This document shows, in pieces, positions 1-8,522 of a stretch of 64,000 nucleotides of DNA; the first letter of the stretch is position 1, and each line of letters starts with the position of its first letter. The position numbers and the translations under genes were made by a program. The notes below the pieces were generated by a model that made no database searches, was not told where the DNA came from, and saw only the letters and a list, made by a program, of their open reading frames with translations. The stretch is from Erythrobacteraceae bacterium Alg239-R51 (lineage in GTDB: Bacteria; Pseudomonadota; Alphaproteobacteria; Sphingomonadales; Sphingomonadaceae). Location of the stretch: contig CAMZOI010000001.1 in NCBI GenBank assembly GCA_947331495.1, positions 682,001 to 746,000 on the forward strand, in the 5' to 3' direction.

Positions 1-1135
1 GGAGCGAGACCTCCTGTCCGGTCAGCTGGGCATAGGCGATCAGCTTGTTGAGCCCGCCGACCAGTTCGCGGACATTGCGGGTGATGGTGCGGGCCAGGAA
101 GTCGAGCACGTCCTCGGGCACCTGCAGCGGTGCGAACCGGGTCAGCTTGGAGTGCAGGATCTTCTTGCGCAGTTCGATGTCGGCCGAATGGATATCGGCG
201 ACCAGCCCCATCGAAAGACGGCTGAGCAGTCGCGGTTCGACGCCGTCGAGCGCTTGCGGCGCGCGATCGGCGGCGAAGACCAGCCGCTTGCCTTCGGCGA
301 GCAGGGCATCGATCGTATAAAGCAGTTCCTCCTGCGCAGATGCCTTGCCGATGATGAACTGGATGTCATCGACCAGCAGCAGGTCGAAGCTGCGCAGGCG
401 CGCCTTGAATTCCAGCATCTGGTTCGCTTTGAGCGCCTGGACGAACTCGACCATGAAACGCTCGGCACTACAGTAGAAGATGCGGCTGCGCGGATGAGCC
501 TGGAGAAAGGTGTGGCCGATCGCATGCAGCAGATGGGTCTTGCCCTGCCCGGTGCCGCCCTTGAGGTAGAGCGGCGAAAACTGGGGTTTTTCGGTCGCTG
601 CCATGCGTTGCGCGGCGTTGAAGGCGAGCACATTGGCCTCGCCCGTGATGAATGCGGCGAAGGTTAGCGAAGGATCGAGGCCGATGGAACTCGTGAAACC
701 GCGATCGCCGAGCGTATCGGCGCCGATCGCCATCATCGAAGTGTCCGCGCCGTCATTGGCGGCGCGCCGCCCGCCCGAGTGCAATTGCAGGTCGGCGACC
801 TGGCGACGGCCGGGGTGAACCTGGATGCGAATGCTGCGCACCTCGCTGGACGCGATTTTCCAGGCAAGCGAAAGCCGGTCCGCGAACCGATCCTTGACCC
901 AGTTCGCGCTGAATTCCGTCGGCAGGAACAGATCCAGCGTGCCCGTGTCCTTGTCTATCCCACCGATCTGGATCGGCTTGATCCACTGGCTGTGCAGTTG
1001 GTGTCCAAGATCCTTGCGCAGGCCTTGGCTGATGTCCGCCCAATCCGCCGCAAGATTTACTGCTTCGAGATCTTCCATCAGTTCATCCTGCCCTTTGCGC
1101 GACGCCGCTTTGTTGTTGTTGGCCGACTTGCTCAT
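1..1135 (-). CDS. dnaA: Chromosomal replication initiator DnaA (3' end beyond window)
   Basis: AAA+ ATPase that binds DnaA boxes and opens the replication origin. The visible part is 378 residues: an N-terminal oligomerisation domain (about 25-100), a short linker, and the AAA+ domain with Walker A GGTGQGKTH (Lys near 199) and Walker B LLLVDD (Asp256-Asp257). The frame is still open at the window edge, shortly after the NVRELVGGLNKL segment, so the DNA-binding domain IV lies outside. The start is the ATG at 1135, with a G-rich ribosome-binding stretch (GGGGG) just upstream. The next gene upstream on the same strand is rpsT, about 440 bp away, an arrangement usual in sphingomonads. The leader holds inverted repeats that may matter for control. 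Confidence 0.97.
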   Translation of the reverse strand, partial: MSKSANNNKAASRKGQDELMEDLEAVNLAADWADISQGLRKDLGHQLHSQWIKPIQIGGIDKDTGTLDLFLPTEFSANWVKDRFADRLSLAWKIASSEVRSIRIQVHPGRRQVADLQLHSGGRRAANDGADTSMMAIGADTLGDRGFTSSIGLDPSLTFAAFITGEANVLAFNAAQRMAATEKPQFSPLYLKGGTGQGKTHLLHAIGHTFLQAHPRSRIFYCSAERFMVEFVQALKANQMLEFKARLRSFDLLLVDDIQFIIGKASAQEELLYTIDALLAEGKRLVFAADRAPQALDGVEPRLLSRLSMGLVADIHSADIELRKKILHSKLTRFAPLQVPEDVLDFLARTITRNVRELVGGLNKLIAYAQLTGQEVSL

Positions 1136-1216
1136 TTGTTTTTTCAACCCCCGATCAGCAGCCCAAGCGGCAGCACGTATTCATTGTGAAGAAGGCCAGG
1201 CAAAGCGTCGCCCCTG

Positions 1217-1237
1217 TCCGGAAACGAGGTTTCCGGA
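1217..1237 (-). promoter_or_regulatory. Stem-loop in the dnaA leader
   Basis: Perfect 9-bp inverted repeat TCCGGAAAC / GTTTCCGGA with a 3-nt spacer, about 80-100 nt upstream of the dnaA ATG. On the minus strand no T-run follows it, so a folded leader structure or protein site fits better than a terminator. Confidence 0.5.
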
Positions 1238-1399
1238 GCCTATTTGAAACTACATCATTGTGAGGCCCGAGCTGTCCCGTCCCGAACCGGCGAGGAGATT
1301 TGTAGGTCGCCGCAGCTCTAAATCGCAAGGGGGATAAGTGTAAAAAATCGGAAATATATTTGTTGACTCACCGCTGTCCCGCAGGCCCCCGTTCAAGAC

Positions 1400-1420
1400 C
1401 CTGTTTTTGTTAGAAACAGG
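1400..1420. repeat. Inverted repeat in the rpsT-dnaA spacer
   Basis: Perfect 7-bp repeat CCTGTTT / AAACAGG around a 7-nt spacer, in the T-rich part of the dnaA upstream region. It could be an operator or a weak terminator. Function unknown. Confidence 0.35.
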
Positions 1421-1507
1421 ACATTAAGCCCGGCGAATCGCAGCATTTCTTGAGTTCCGATGGCGGTGGTCTGACCGACCAGTATCGAAGTGCAACGCAC
1501 ATACACG

Positions 1508-1541
1508 AAGGGGGCCGCTGCGATCCGGCAGCGACCCCCTT
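1508..1541 (-). terminator. Likely terminator of rpsT
   Basis: A 13-bp stem with one mismatch lies 35 nt beyond the rpsT stop: AAGGGGG-C-CGCTGC pairs with GCAGCG-A-CCCCCTT across a 6-nt loop. On the minus strand it is followed by TTCGTGTATG, only moderately T-rich. Confidence 0.6.
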
Positions 1542-1575
1542 CAATCAATAGCAAGCGCCGCAGCGCGAGGCCGAA

Positions 1576-1836
1576 TCAGAGCGCGGCGACGCGCTTCGAC
1601 AGCCGGCTCATCTTGCGGGCGGCAGTATTCTTGTGCAGCACGCCGCGCGCAACGCCGCGCGCCAGTTCAGGCTGCGCGTTGCGCAATGCGGTTTCGGCTT
1701 CCTTCTTGTCGCCTGCCTCGATCGCGCCCTCGACCTTCTTCACGTAATTGCGAATGCGGCTGGTGCGGGCGCCGTTCACTTCGGCGCGGCGTTCATTGCG
1801 GCGGATGCGCTTCTTAGCTTGCGGCGTATTGGCCAT
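1576..1836 (-). CDS. rpsT: 30S ribosomal protein S20
   Basis: Small primary 16S rRNA-binding protein of the 30S subunit. The product is 86 residues, starting [13 protein letters not shown], very basic and helical, with the family-typical NYVKKVE and [13 protein letters not shown] segments. The start at 1836 is chosen over an in-frame ATG at 1860, because MANT is the family N-terminus and a GAGGA ribosome-binding site sits about 6 nt upstream. It has its own terminator-like hairpin, and dnaA follows on the same strand. Confidence 0.97.
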   Translation of the reverse strand: MANTPQAKKRIRRNERRAEVNGARTSRIRNYVKKVEGAIEAGDKKEAETALRNAQPELARGVARGVLHKNTAARKMSRLSKRVAAL

Positions 1837-2037
1837 ATCTGTCCTCGTCAGGCCGGGCAAAACTGCCTGGCGGAAATTCGTTCATTCGTAGCGAAAAGGG
1901 CGGTTGGACCGCCGGAAAGCGGCGCACTTAGCGTTCACCCCTCGAATCGTCAAGCAAATCGTGCCATCCGAACTCGGAACCGCGACCAAGCGTCCCTGTT
2001 GCCTTAATATAGGTATTTGCGAGCGAAAGGACAATGC

Positions 2038-2436
2038 GTGACCGACACCAGAACCATGACCGAGGACGAATGGCGCGCGAAGCTCTCGCCCGAGCAATAC
2101 CATGTCCTGCGCGAAGGCGGTACCGAACGTGCCTTCACCGGCAAGTACGACAAGAACAAGACGACCGGCGAATATCATTGCGCGGCCTGCGGACAGACCG
2201 TGTTCGAAAGCCAGGACAAATACGACAGCGGGTCAGGCTGGCCCAGTTTCACCGAACCGGCGGAAGGCGACGCGGTCGAGACGCGTAGCGACACTTCGCA
2301 CGGCATGACTCGTACCGAAGTGTTGTGTTCAAGTTGCGAGAGCCATCTCGGCCATGTGTTCCCCGACGGGCCGGGCGAGGGTGGTCTGCGCTATTGCATC
2401 AATTCCGCCGCACTTGATTTCGAACCGGAAGACTAG
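2038..2436 (+). CDS. msrB: Peptide-methionine (R)-S-oxide reductase MsrB
   Basis: Reduces the R-epimer of methionine sulfoxide in oxidised proteins. The product is 132 residues, the usual length. Zinc ligands are CxxC pairs at 48/51 and 97/100, and the catalytic Cys is near 120 in RYCIN. The GTG at 2038 is preferred, because GAAAGGA lies 7 nt upstream; an in-frame TTG 21 nt earlier would put that ribosome-binding site inside the gene. It stands alone, divergent from rpsT. Its S-epimer partner msrA is about 15 kb away (17371-17907), so the two are not co-transcribed. Confidence 0.95.
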   Translation: MTDTRTMTEDEWRAKLSPEQYHVLREGGTERAFTGKYDKNKTTGEYHCAACGQTVFESQDKYDSGSGWPSFTEPAEGDAVETRSDTSHGMTRTEVLCSSCESHLGHVFPDGPGEGGLRYCINSAALDFEPED

Positions 2437-2523
2437 CACCCATCGTTCACGCCGGGTTAGCCCTCGCCATGAAAGATCGTGGCCGTTATAGGGCGGCGAG
2501 CAACGAGGGTAGCTGTACAGAGA

Positions 2524-4671
2524 ATGGAAAAGCGAGGGAGCCGTCGCAAGCGTAGTGCTCGAAAGGATCGTGCCGCCAGCGCCGCTTCCGACAGTCGCCT
2601 GAGGCGATGGACCAGACGGGCGCTTGTCTGGGGTGGCGCGCTCGTTTTGCTTGCGGTGATTTTCGTCGGGCTGGCCGTCGCATTTGCGGCTCGTAGCATG
2701 CCGAGCTTCTACCAGTTGCGGGCGACGCAGAACGCGCAAACCATCGTCGTGCGGGCCCGCGACGGAAGCGAACTGGTGGAGCTTGGCCCGTCCTACGGGC
2801 AGTGGTTGTCCTCGAACGAGATCCCGGAAGTCATGAAGGATGCGATGGTCGCGGTCGAAGATCGCCGCTTCCGTTCTCATTTCGGCATCGATCCTTATGG
2901 TCTGGCGCGTGCGCTATACGTCGCCGTTACCGACGATCAGCGGGTCTCGGCCACATCGACGATCACGCAGCAGCTGGCCCGCAACGTGTTCCTCAATTCG
3001 AACCGTACGCTCGACCGGAAGTTGCGCGAAGCGGTGCTGGCGATGGCCCTGGAAGCCAAGTTTTCCAAGGAGCAAATCCTCGAGCTTTATCTGAACAAGG
3101 TCTATTTCGGAGGCGGGGCCTACGGCATCGACAGCGCGAGCCGGAAGTTCTTCAGCCACCCCGCGACCGACCTCTCCACTGCCGAAGCGGCGATCATCGC
3201 CGGGCTGGTAAAGGCGCCGAGCCGCTATTCGCCGACCGCAGACGTCGATGCCGCGGTCGGCCGGGCGAGCGTGGTGCTGCGCCTGATGAAGGAACAGGGC
3301 CGGATACCACAGAACGCGACGGTCGATCCCTCGGCCGTGAGGCTCAAGGACGAGGTGGGCCAGAATTCGGTACGTTATTTCACCGACTGGGCGCTACCCC
3401 AGCTCGACCTGCTGCTGCCCGAGACGTTCGAGCCGATCGAGGTATGGACCACGCTCGATGTGGGCATGCAGCGCGCGGCTACGGCGGCAATCCAGTCGCA
3501 CACGCCGGATGCCGCCCAGGGGGCGCTTGTCAGCCTCGACCGCGGCGGGGCGGTTCTGGCCCTGGTAGGCGGGACCGATTATGTCGCGACCAATTACAAC
3601 CGGGCGACGGATGCGCTGCGCCAGCCGGGGTCGTCGTGGAAGCTGTTCGTCTATCTGGCCGCGCTCGAGGCTGGGTATACGCCTGAAGACCGCGTCAAGG
3701 ACGTGCCCGTCACCCTCGGTGACTGGAGCCCGCGCAATTCGTCGGGCCGCAACATTGGCGAGACCGATCTGCGCACCGCCTTCGCCTATTCGATCAACAC
3801 GGTCGCCGCTCAACTCGGCAATGAGGTTGGTTTCGGGACCGTTGCCTCCATGGCGAGGCGATTTGGCGTTACGACGCCGATCAACACCTATCCGTCCATG
3901 GTGCTCGGTTCGAACGAGGTGCGCCTGATCGACATGACGCGTGCGTTCGCGGCGGTCGCGGACGATGGTCATTCGGTTGAACCCTACGGCATATTGAAGG
4001 TGACGACCGGCGAAGGGCAATTGCTGTACAGTCATGAAAAAGCGACACGGTCGCAGCTGGTGCCGGACTATGTCGCGGCGGCCATGACCGATCTGTTGCA
4101 GACTGCGGTGAATACCGGGACGGGGCGCGCAGCTCAGATCGGACGGCCCGTCGCAGGCAAGACCGGCACCACCAGTTCCAACAAGGACGGTTATTTCGTG
4201 GGCTTTTCTTCCGGGATCACCACGGGGGTATGGATGGGCCGGGACGACAATGCCCGCGTGGGCGGTCTGCAAGGCGGTACAGCGCCGGCGCGCGCCTTCG
4301 CGGCCTATATGCGGTACGCGGTAAAGGATCGCCCGGTCGAGGAATTCGACACCGAACTGCAACTGCCCGAATGGCAGCTGGAGCCCGACGATGAATTCCT
4401 GCTCGGCGAGCCGGAAGATTACTATTTCATCGACGAGCAGGGCAATCTGATCGAACCGGGCCGGCCGTCGGATGACCGCGAAGATCCGTTCGAGCGCGAT
4501 TTCGACCGTACGCTGGACCGGCAGCCTCAGCGGCCGCAAAACCCCGCCAGACAACCGCAACGACCGCAACCTGCACCCACCGGCCCGGCACGCGGCGCCG
4601 ATGGTGCCCCGCAAGCTGTCGGCGACGATTTTCTCGAGGAAGCGATCGGTGCTGACCAGGACCGGCGCTAG
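2524..4671 (+). CDS. Class A penicillin-binding protein (PBP1a-type, transglycosylase/transpeptidase)
   Basis: Bifunctional cell-wall synthase of the inner membrane, acting in the periplasm. From the ATG at 2524 it is 715 residues: a basic cytoplasmic tail, one membrane helix (about 34-56), a GT51 glycosyltransferase domain with the EDRRF motif (catalytic Glu about 112) and a QQLARN segment, then a transpeptidase domain with SSWK (Ser370/Lys373), SIN (Ser423-Asn425) and KTGT (Lys546). The C-terminus is a Pro/Gln-rich tail. An in-frame GTG at 2479 would add 15 residues, and neither start has a strong ribosome-binding site. A strong bidirectional terminator follows. Confidence 0.93.
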   Translation: MEKRGSRRKRSARKDRAASAASDSRLRRWTRRALVWGGALVLLAVIFVGLAVAFAARSMPSFYQLRATQNAQTIVVRARDGSELVELGPSYGQWLSSNEIPEVMKDAMVAVEDRRFRSHFGIDPYGLARALYVAVTDDQRVSATSTITQQLARNVFLNSNRTLDRKLREAVLAMALEAKFSKEQILELYLNKVYFGGGAYGIDSASRKFFSHPATDLSTAEAAIIAGLVKAPSRYSPTADVDAAVGRASVVLRLMKEQGRIPQNATVDPSAVRLKDEVGQNSVRYFTDWALPQLDLLLPETFEPIEVWTTLDVGMQRAATAAIQSHTPDAAQGALVSLDRGGAVLALVGGTDYVATNYNRATDALRQPGSSWKLFVYLAALEAGYTPEDRVKDVPVTLGDWSPRNSSGRNIGETDLRTAFAYSINTVAAQLGNEVGFGTVASMARRFGVTTPINTYPSMVLGSNEVRLIDMTRAFAAVADDGHSVEPYGILKVTTGEGQLLYSHEKATRSQLVPDYVAAAMTDLLQTAVNTGTGRAAQIGRPVAGKTGTTSSNKDGYFVGFSSGITTGVWMGRDDNARVGGLQGGTAPARAFAAYMRYAVKDRPVEEFDTELQLPEWQLEPDDEFLLGEPEDYYFIDEQGNLIEPGRPSDDREDPFERDFDRTLDRQPQRPQNPARQPQRPQPAPTGPARGADGAPQAVGDDFLEEAIGADQDRR

Positions 4672-4716
4672 CGGCCTTCCGCAAATCCGTTGGTCTCAAC
4701 GGAATTGGAGCAAAGA

Positions 4717-4744
4717 AAAGCCCTCCCGTTTCAGGGAGGGCTTT
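4717..4744. terminator. Bidirectional rho-independent terminator
   Basis: An 11-bp perfect stem AAAGCCCTCCC / GGGAGGGCTTT with a 6-nt loop. A-rich and T-rich flanks give a T-run in both directions. It sits between the convergent penicillin-binding protein and DegP-like genes. Confidence 0.9.
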
Positions 4745-4768
4745 GCATTTCGTCCTTGTCTGAAGCGA

Positions 4769-6319
4769 TCAGCGCAGGCGCACGGCCACATATTGCGCAG
4801 GCCGCCCGCGCCGCTGGACACGTAGCAGAACCGCGTCGCGATTCTCGGCTTCGGCATTGCGGACGATGTTTTCCAGATCGGTCAGGCTGCCGACCGAACG
4901 ATAATTCGCCGTCAGGATAATGTCGCCGCGCTGCAAACCCTTGCGCGCCGCGTCCGAATTGCGATCGACCGCGGCGATGGCCAGCCCCTGCGTATCGGCA
5001 CTCGCTCCGAGCTGGCGCGCGATCTGCGGATTGAGCGGCAGGACCTGCAGGCCGAGGCTTTCCTCGATAACGGCATTGTCGCCCGGCTCCATCATCTCCT
5101 CTTCGTCCTGCGCGTCGGGATCGAACATCTGCTGCTGGCGCAGTTCTTCCGCGGAGGGCCGCCTGCCGACAGTCACATTGACCCGGCGGCGATCGCCATC
5201 GCGGATCAGTTCGATCGGCACTGTGGTTCCCGGCTCGATATTGGCCACCAGGAAGGACAGCGTCTGATCGGGCGTCACGTCGCGATTGTCGACCTGCAGC
5301 ACGATGTCCCCCGGACGGATGCCTGCGCGTTCGGCGGGTTCGCCCGGCTGAACGCCCTGGATGAATTCGCCGCGATTGCGCTCGATGCCGAGCGAATCGG
5401 CGACGTCTTCGGTGACCGGCTGAATATTCACGCCGAGATAGCCGCGCTCGATTTCTTCTCCACGCTGCAATTGAGCGACGATCGGCGCGGCGGTTTCAGC
5501 CGGAATGGCGAATCCGATGCCCACGCTTCCGCCCGAAGGCGAGAAGATCGCATTGTTGATGCCGATCACATTGCCCTGCATGTCGAACAACGGTCCACCC
5601 GAATTGCCGCGGTTGATGCTGGCATCGGTCTGGATGTACCGGTCATACGCGCCCGCGCCGGTATTGCGCAGGACCGACGATACGATGCCCGAAGTCACCG
5701 TGCCGCCAAGCCCGAAGGGATTGCCGATCGCGATGACCCAGTCGCCCACGCGTGCCTGGCTCGAATCGCCGAAATTCACGAACGGAAACGGCTCGCGCCG
5801 GCTGACCTTCAGGACGGCAAGGTCCGATTCCGCATCGTTGCCGATCATCTCGGCTTCGTATTCGGTGCCGTCGGGCATCGTCACGGTGATCTCTTCCACC
5901 GTGCCGCGCCCGGTCGGGCTGACGACGTGGTTGTTGGTCACCACATACCCATCGGCGGAGATGAGGAAACCGGAGCCGAGCGACTGGCCTTCGCGAAATT
6001 GCGGCTCCTGCTGCTGTTGCTGCTGGCTGCGACGACCGAACATGTCCTCGAACGGAGTTCCGGCGAACGGATTTCCGCCCTGCTGCACTTCGACGCGCTG
6101 GCGGGTCGAGATATTGACCACGGCCGGCTGCAACTGCTCGGTCAGCTCGGCAAAGCTTTCCGGCGCTCCGGCACGCGGCACCATGTTGGACATCCGGCTA
6201 TCGTCGTTCTGGGCGACTTGCGCGCCAGCTGGATAACCGGTCGCCAGGCTGATCGCGGCCCCTCCGAGCAGGAGGGCACTTGTCACGGAATATGCATATC
6301 GCACGGGCTTCACCTTCAT
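4769..6319 (-). CDS. degP: Do/DegP-family periplasmic serine endoprotease
   Basis: HtrA-type protease-chaperone for misfolded envelope proteins. The product is 516 residues. A signal peptide ends near residue 33 (GAQVAQ). The trypsin-like domain has the triad His131 (TNNHVV), Asp166 (ESDLAVL) and Ser240 (GNSGGP). Two PDZ domains follow, about 290-380 and 425-510. The LA-loop region holds a run of six Gln (about 99-104). It lies downstream of hflKC on the same strand with 135 bp between them, a neighbourhood common in alphaproteobacteria (membrane and periplasmic quality control together). DegP and DegQ cannot be separated by eye, so the symbol is approximate. Confidence 0.93.
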   Translation of the reverse strand: MKVKPVRYAYSVTSALLLGGAAISLATGYPAGAQVAQNDDSRMSNMVPRAGAPESFAELTEQLQPAVVNISTRQRVEVQQGGNPFAGTPFEDMFGRRSQQQQQQEPQFREGQSLGSGFLISADGYVVTNNHVVSPTGRGTVEEITVTMPDGTEYEAEMIGNDAESDLAVLKVSRREPFPFVNFGDSSQARVGDWVIAIGNPFGLGGTVTSGIVSSVLRNTGAGAYDRYIQTDASINRGNSGGPLFDMQGNVIGINNAIFSPSGGSVGIGFAIPAETAAPIVAQLQRGEEIERGYLGVNIQPVTEDVADSLGIERNRGEFIQGVQPGEPAERAGIRPGDIVLQVDNRDVTPDQTLSFLVANIEPGTTVPIELIRDGDRRRVNVTVGRRPSAEELRQQQMFDPDAQDEEEMMEPGDNAVIEESLGLQVLPLNPQIARQLGASADTQGLAIAAVDRNSDAARKGLQRGDIILTANYRSVGSLTDLENIVRNAEAENRDAVLLRVQRRGRPAQYVAVRLR

Positions 6320-6454
6320 ATTGTCTTTCGATCTGTCTCGCGGCCACGGGCTCCTGGCATACCTACCCGCCCGCCGGCCGCGCGTTCCTGAAGCGATGTT
6401 TCGCGGACAGCGCTGAATAGCGTTTGAACGCTCGCTCGCCTGATCGACGAACGG

Positions 6455-7291
6455 TCAACGACGGCCGCGGAACTGCCGGAGGAACTCATTGTCCGGCGAG
6501 AGGATGATGCTGCTTTGCGCATCGCCATTCTCGGCAGCGAAAGTCGCATCATAGCTCTGCATCGCGCGGTAGAAATCGTAGAACTGGGCATCCTTGCCGA
6601 AGGCTTCGGCATAGATACGCGCGCCTTCTGCGTCGGCTTCGGCGCGAATGATCCGCGCATCGCGGCTGCCCTGCGCACGGATCGTGCGGGCTTCGCGTTC
6701 GCGGTCGGTTTCCATGCGCTGGAAAGCCGACTGGAGCGGGGCACCGCTGGGCAGATCGGTCCGCTTGATCTGCACATCGATCACCTCGGCCCCATACTGC
6801 CTCGCCTGCCGGTCGAGATTGGCGCGCACATTGGCAAGCGCCGTGCCGCGTTCGGCGGTCAGCATGGCCTGGAACGTACGGCGGCCCAGCTCCTGACGCA
6901 GGACGGAATTGAGGATCGGTTCAAGCGCGTTGCGGACCCCTTCGGTTGTACCGGCGCGCTGCACCATCCGCACCGGGTCGGTGATCCGGAAGCGGGCATA
7001 GGCATTGACCAGCAGGCGCTGCTGGTCGTTCGACAGCACTTCCTCGTCGGTCATGTTCAGATCGAGAACGCGCTTCTCGATCCGCTGGACGCGTTCCACG
7101 AACGGCAGGCGCAGATAGAGTCCGGCATTGCTGTCGCCATCGGGCGTGTTGACCGTACGGACCGGCTCACCCGTCCTTACGACCACGGCCTGTTCTTCCT
7201 CGGGGACGACGTAGATGCTTGCCATCAACACGATGAGGGCAGCGATGATCGCGATGATCGTCCAGCGATGATCTTCCCAGATGCGGTTCAT
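6455..7291 (-). CDS. hflC: Protease modulator HflC
   Basis: SPFH/prohibitin-family inner-membrane protein that assembles with HflK into a cage around the FtsH protease. The product is 278 residues: a short cytosolic N-terminus, one membrane helix (about 11-29), then a periplasmic SPFH domain and a coiled-coil-rich part with the REARTIRAQG and ADAEGARIYAEAFGKD repeats of HflC. The ATG follows the hflK stop by one base, with a GGGGG stretch in the hflK end as ribosome-binding site, so the two are translationally coupled. Confidence 0.96.
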   Translation of the reverse strand: MNRIWEDHRWTIIAIIAALIVLMASIYVVPEEEQAVVVRTGEPVRTVNTPDGDSNAGLYLRLPFVERVQRIEKRVLDLNMTDEEVLSNDQQRLLVNAYARFRITDPVRMVQRAGTTEGVRNALEPILNSVLRQELGRRTFQAMLTAERGTALANVRANLDRQARQYGAEVIDVQIKRTDLPSGAPLQSAFQRMETDREREARTIRAQGSRDARIIRAEADAEGARIYAEAFGKDAQFYDFYRAMQSYDATFAAENGDAQSSIILSPDNEFLRQFRGRR

Positions 7292-7292
7292 G

Positions 7293-8447
7293 TTACTGCC
7301 CCCCTGGCGCGGTTACGGTTGTAGCGGGTGCCTGGTCCGCGCGACGGCGCAGTTCGGGCAGCGGGAGGTAAGGCGTCACGTTGTCAGTTTCCACGATGGT
7401 CTTGTCCGTCTGACTCAGCACGCGCTCCATGGTTTCGTAATAGAGGCGCTGGCGGGTAACTTCGGGCGCCAGGCGATACTGCTCGTAAACCTTGTCGAAG
7501 GCTTCGGCCTCACCCTCGGCCTGCGCCAGTACTTGCTGGGCGTAACCGCGGGCCTGGTTGCGCGCTGCATCGGCGTTCTGTTCGGCGACCGACACGTCGC
7601 GAAAGGCGTCGACGACTTCCTCGGGCGGGTCGGCCTTGTCGATCTCGACGCCGAGCACCTGAATGCCCGCCTGATAGGTGTCGAGCGCGCGTTGCATGCG
7701 CTCGCGCACTGCCTGTTCGATCTCGGCGCGGCCCTGTCCCGAGAAGGTCTGGTCGAGCGTCTTCTCGGCCACTTCGGCGCGCATCGCGGCCTCGGCGACT
7801 TCGTTCACCGTCTCGATCGGTTCGGCGAGGCGGAACTTGAAGTTTTCCAGATTCTTGATGTTCCAGCGCACGATATAGCTCAGATCGACAAGGTTCTGGT
7901 CACCTGTCAGGATCAGCTTGGCGTTCTGTCCGGCATCGGGAATGCGTACGGCGCGCACGCCCTGCACATCTTCCACATCGACTGTCTCGATCGGGAATGG
8001 CGCGGTAAAGGCGAGGCCCGATTCCAGCGTGCGGGTGTAGTTGCCCAGCGTCTTGACCACCGCACGTTCCTGCGGGTCGATCAAGTGAACGCTGGTCGCC
8101 AGTATGGCGATCACGACTATCGCGATAGCGGCGAGCGGAAACCAGCTCTTGCCACCGGGACGCTGGGGGAAGCGGAAGTTCGGGCCGCCGGGTCCGCCGC
8201 CGCCTATTCGGCGCGGCCCTTCGGGGCCACGGCTCTTGAAGATATCCTCGATGTTCGGCCCACGACGGGGGCCGTCGCCCTTCCCGCCGCCCGGCGGCAG
8301 CCAGGGATTGCGCGGGCCTTTCGGCTTGTCGCCGCGAGGCGCGTCTCCGCCCTCGTTCCCCTCGCCATCGCTGTCATTGCCCCAGGGGCTTTTCTTTCCG
8401 GCCATCGCCAGCGCGATCTTTTGTCCAAACCCGTCCAGTATTCTCAT
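7293..8447 (-). CDS. hflK: FtsH protease activity modulator HflK
   Basis: Partner of HflC in the FtsH-regulating complex. The product is 384 residues. Its first 100 are Gly/Pro-rich and disordered, as in other HflK proteins. A membrane helix (about 103-121) precedes the SPFH domain (DPQERAVVKTLG) and helical tail (ARGYAQQVLAQAEGEA). The start at 8447 (MRILDGFG) is chosen because the open frame further upstream runs antisense through the Walker motif of mrp and looks non-coding. A later start at 8405 (MAGKKSPWG) is possible. Divergent from mrp, with 75 bp between starts. Confidence 0.94.
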   Translation of the reverse strand: MRILDGFGQKIALAMAGKKSPWGNDSDGEGNEGGDAPRGDKPKGPRNPWLPPGGGKGDGPRRGPNIEDIFKSRGPEGPRRIGGGGPGGPNFRFPQRPGGKSWFPLAAIAIVVIAILATSVHLIDPQERAVVKTLGNYTRTLESGLAFTAPFPIETVDVEDVQGVRAVRIPDAGQNAKLILTGDQNLVDLSYIVRWNIKNLENFKFRLAEPIETVNEVAEAAMRAEVAEKTLDQTFSGQGRAEIEQAVRERMQRALDTYQAGIQVLGVEIDKADPPEEVVDAFRDVSVAEQNADAARNQARGYAQQVLAQAEGEAEAFDKVYEQYRLAPEVTRQRLYYETMERVLSQTDKTIVETDNVTPYLPLPELRRRADQAPATTVTAPGGQ

Positions 8448-8522
8448 GGTTTCTTTTATAGGTGTGGTTCGCCGGAAAAACAGGGTTGCCCCTCGCTTTT
8501 TGATGCTACAGCAGCCCCGGGC

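Larger units (their letters stand above)
1136..1507. other. Non-coding region between dnaA and rpsT (dnaA leader and promoter zone)
   Basis: No convincing gene. It should hold the dnaA promoter and a long 5' leader read on the minus strand. It contains two perfect inverted repeats, listed separately, and AT-rich tracts around 1340-1365. I found no clear cluster of DnaA boxes (TTATCCACA-like), so there is no evidence here for oriC itself. Confidence 0.6.

Noticed and set aside
1..1507. Replication origin next to dnaA
   Set aside because: No cluster of DnaA boxes or AT-rich unwinding element was found, and in many alphaproteobacteria oriC is not beside dnaA.
3394..4614. Open frame of 406 codons antisense to the penicillin-binding protein gene
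   Set aside because: The sense strand has complete transpeptidase motifs; the antisense translation has no domain-like pattern.
7281..8522. Upstream extension of the mrp reading frame through hflK
   Set aside because: The region is antisense to the SPFH domain of HflK; Mrp starts normally at 8523.
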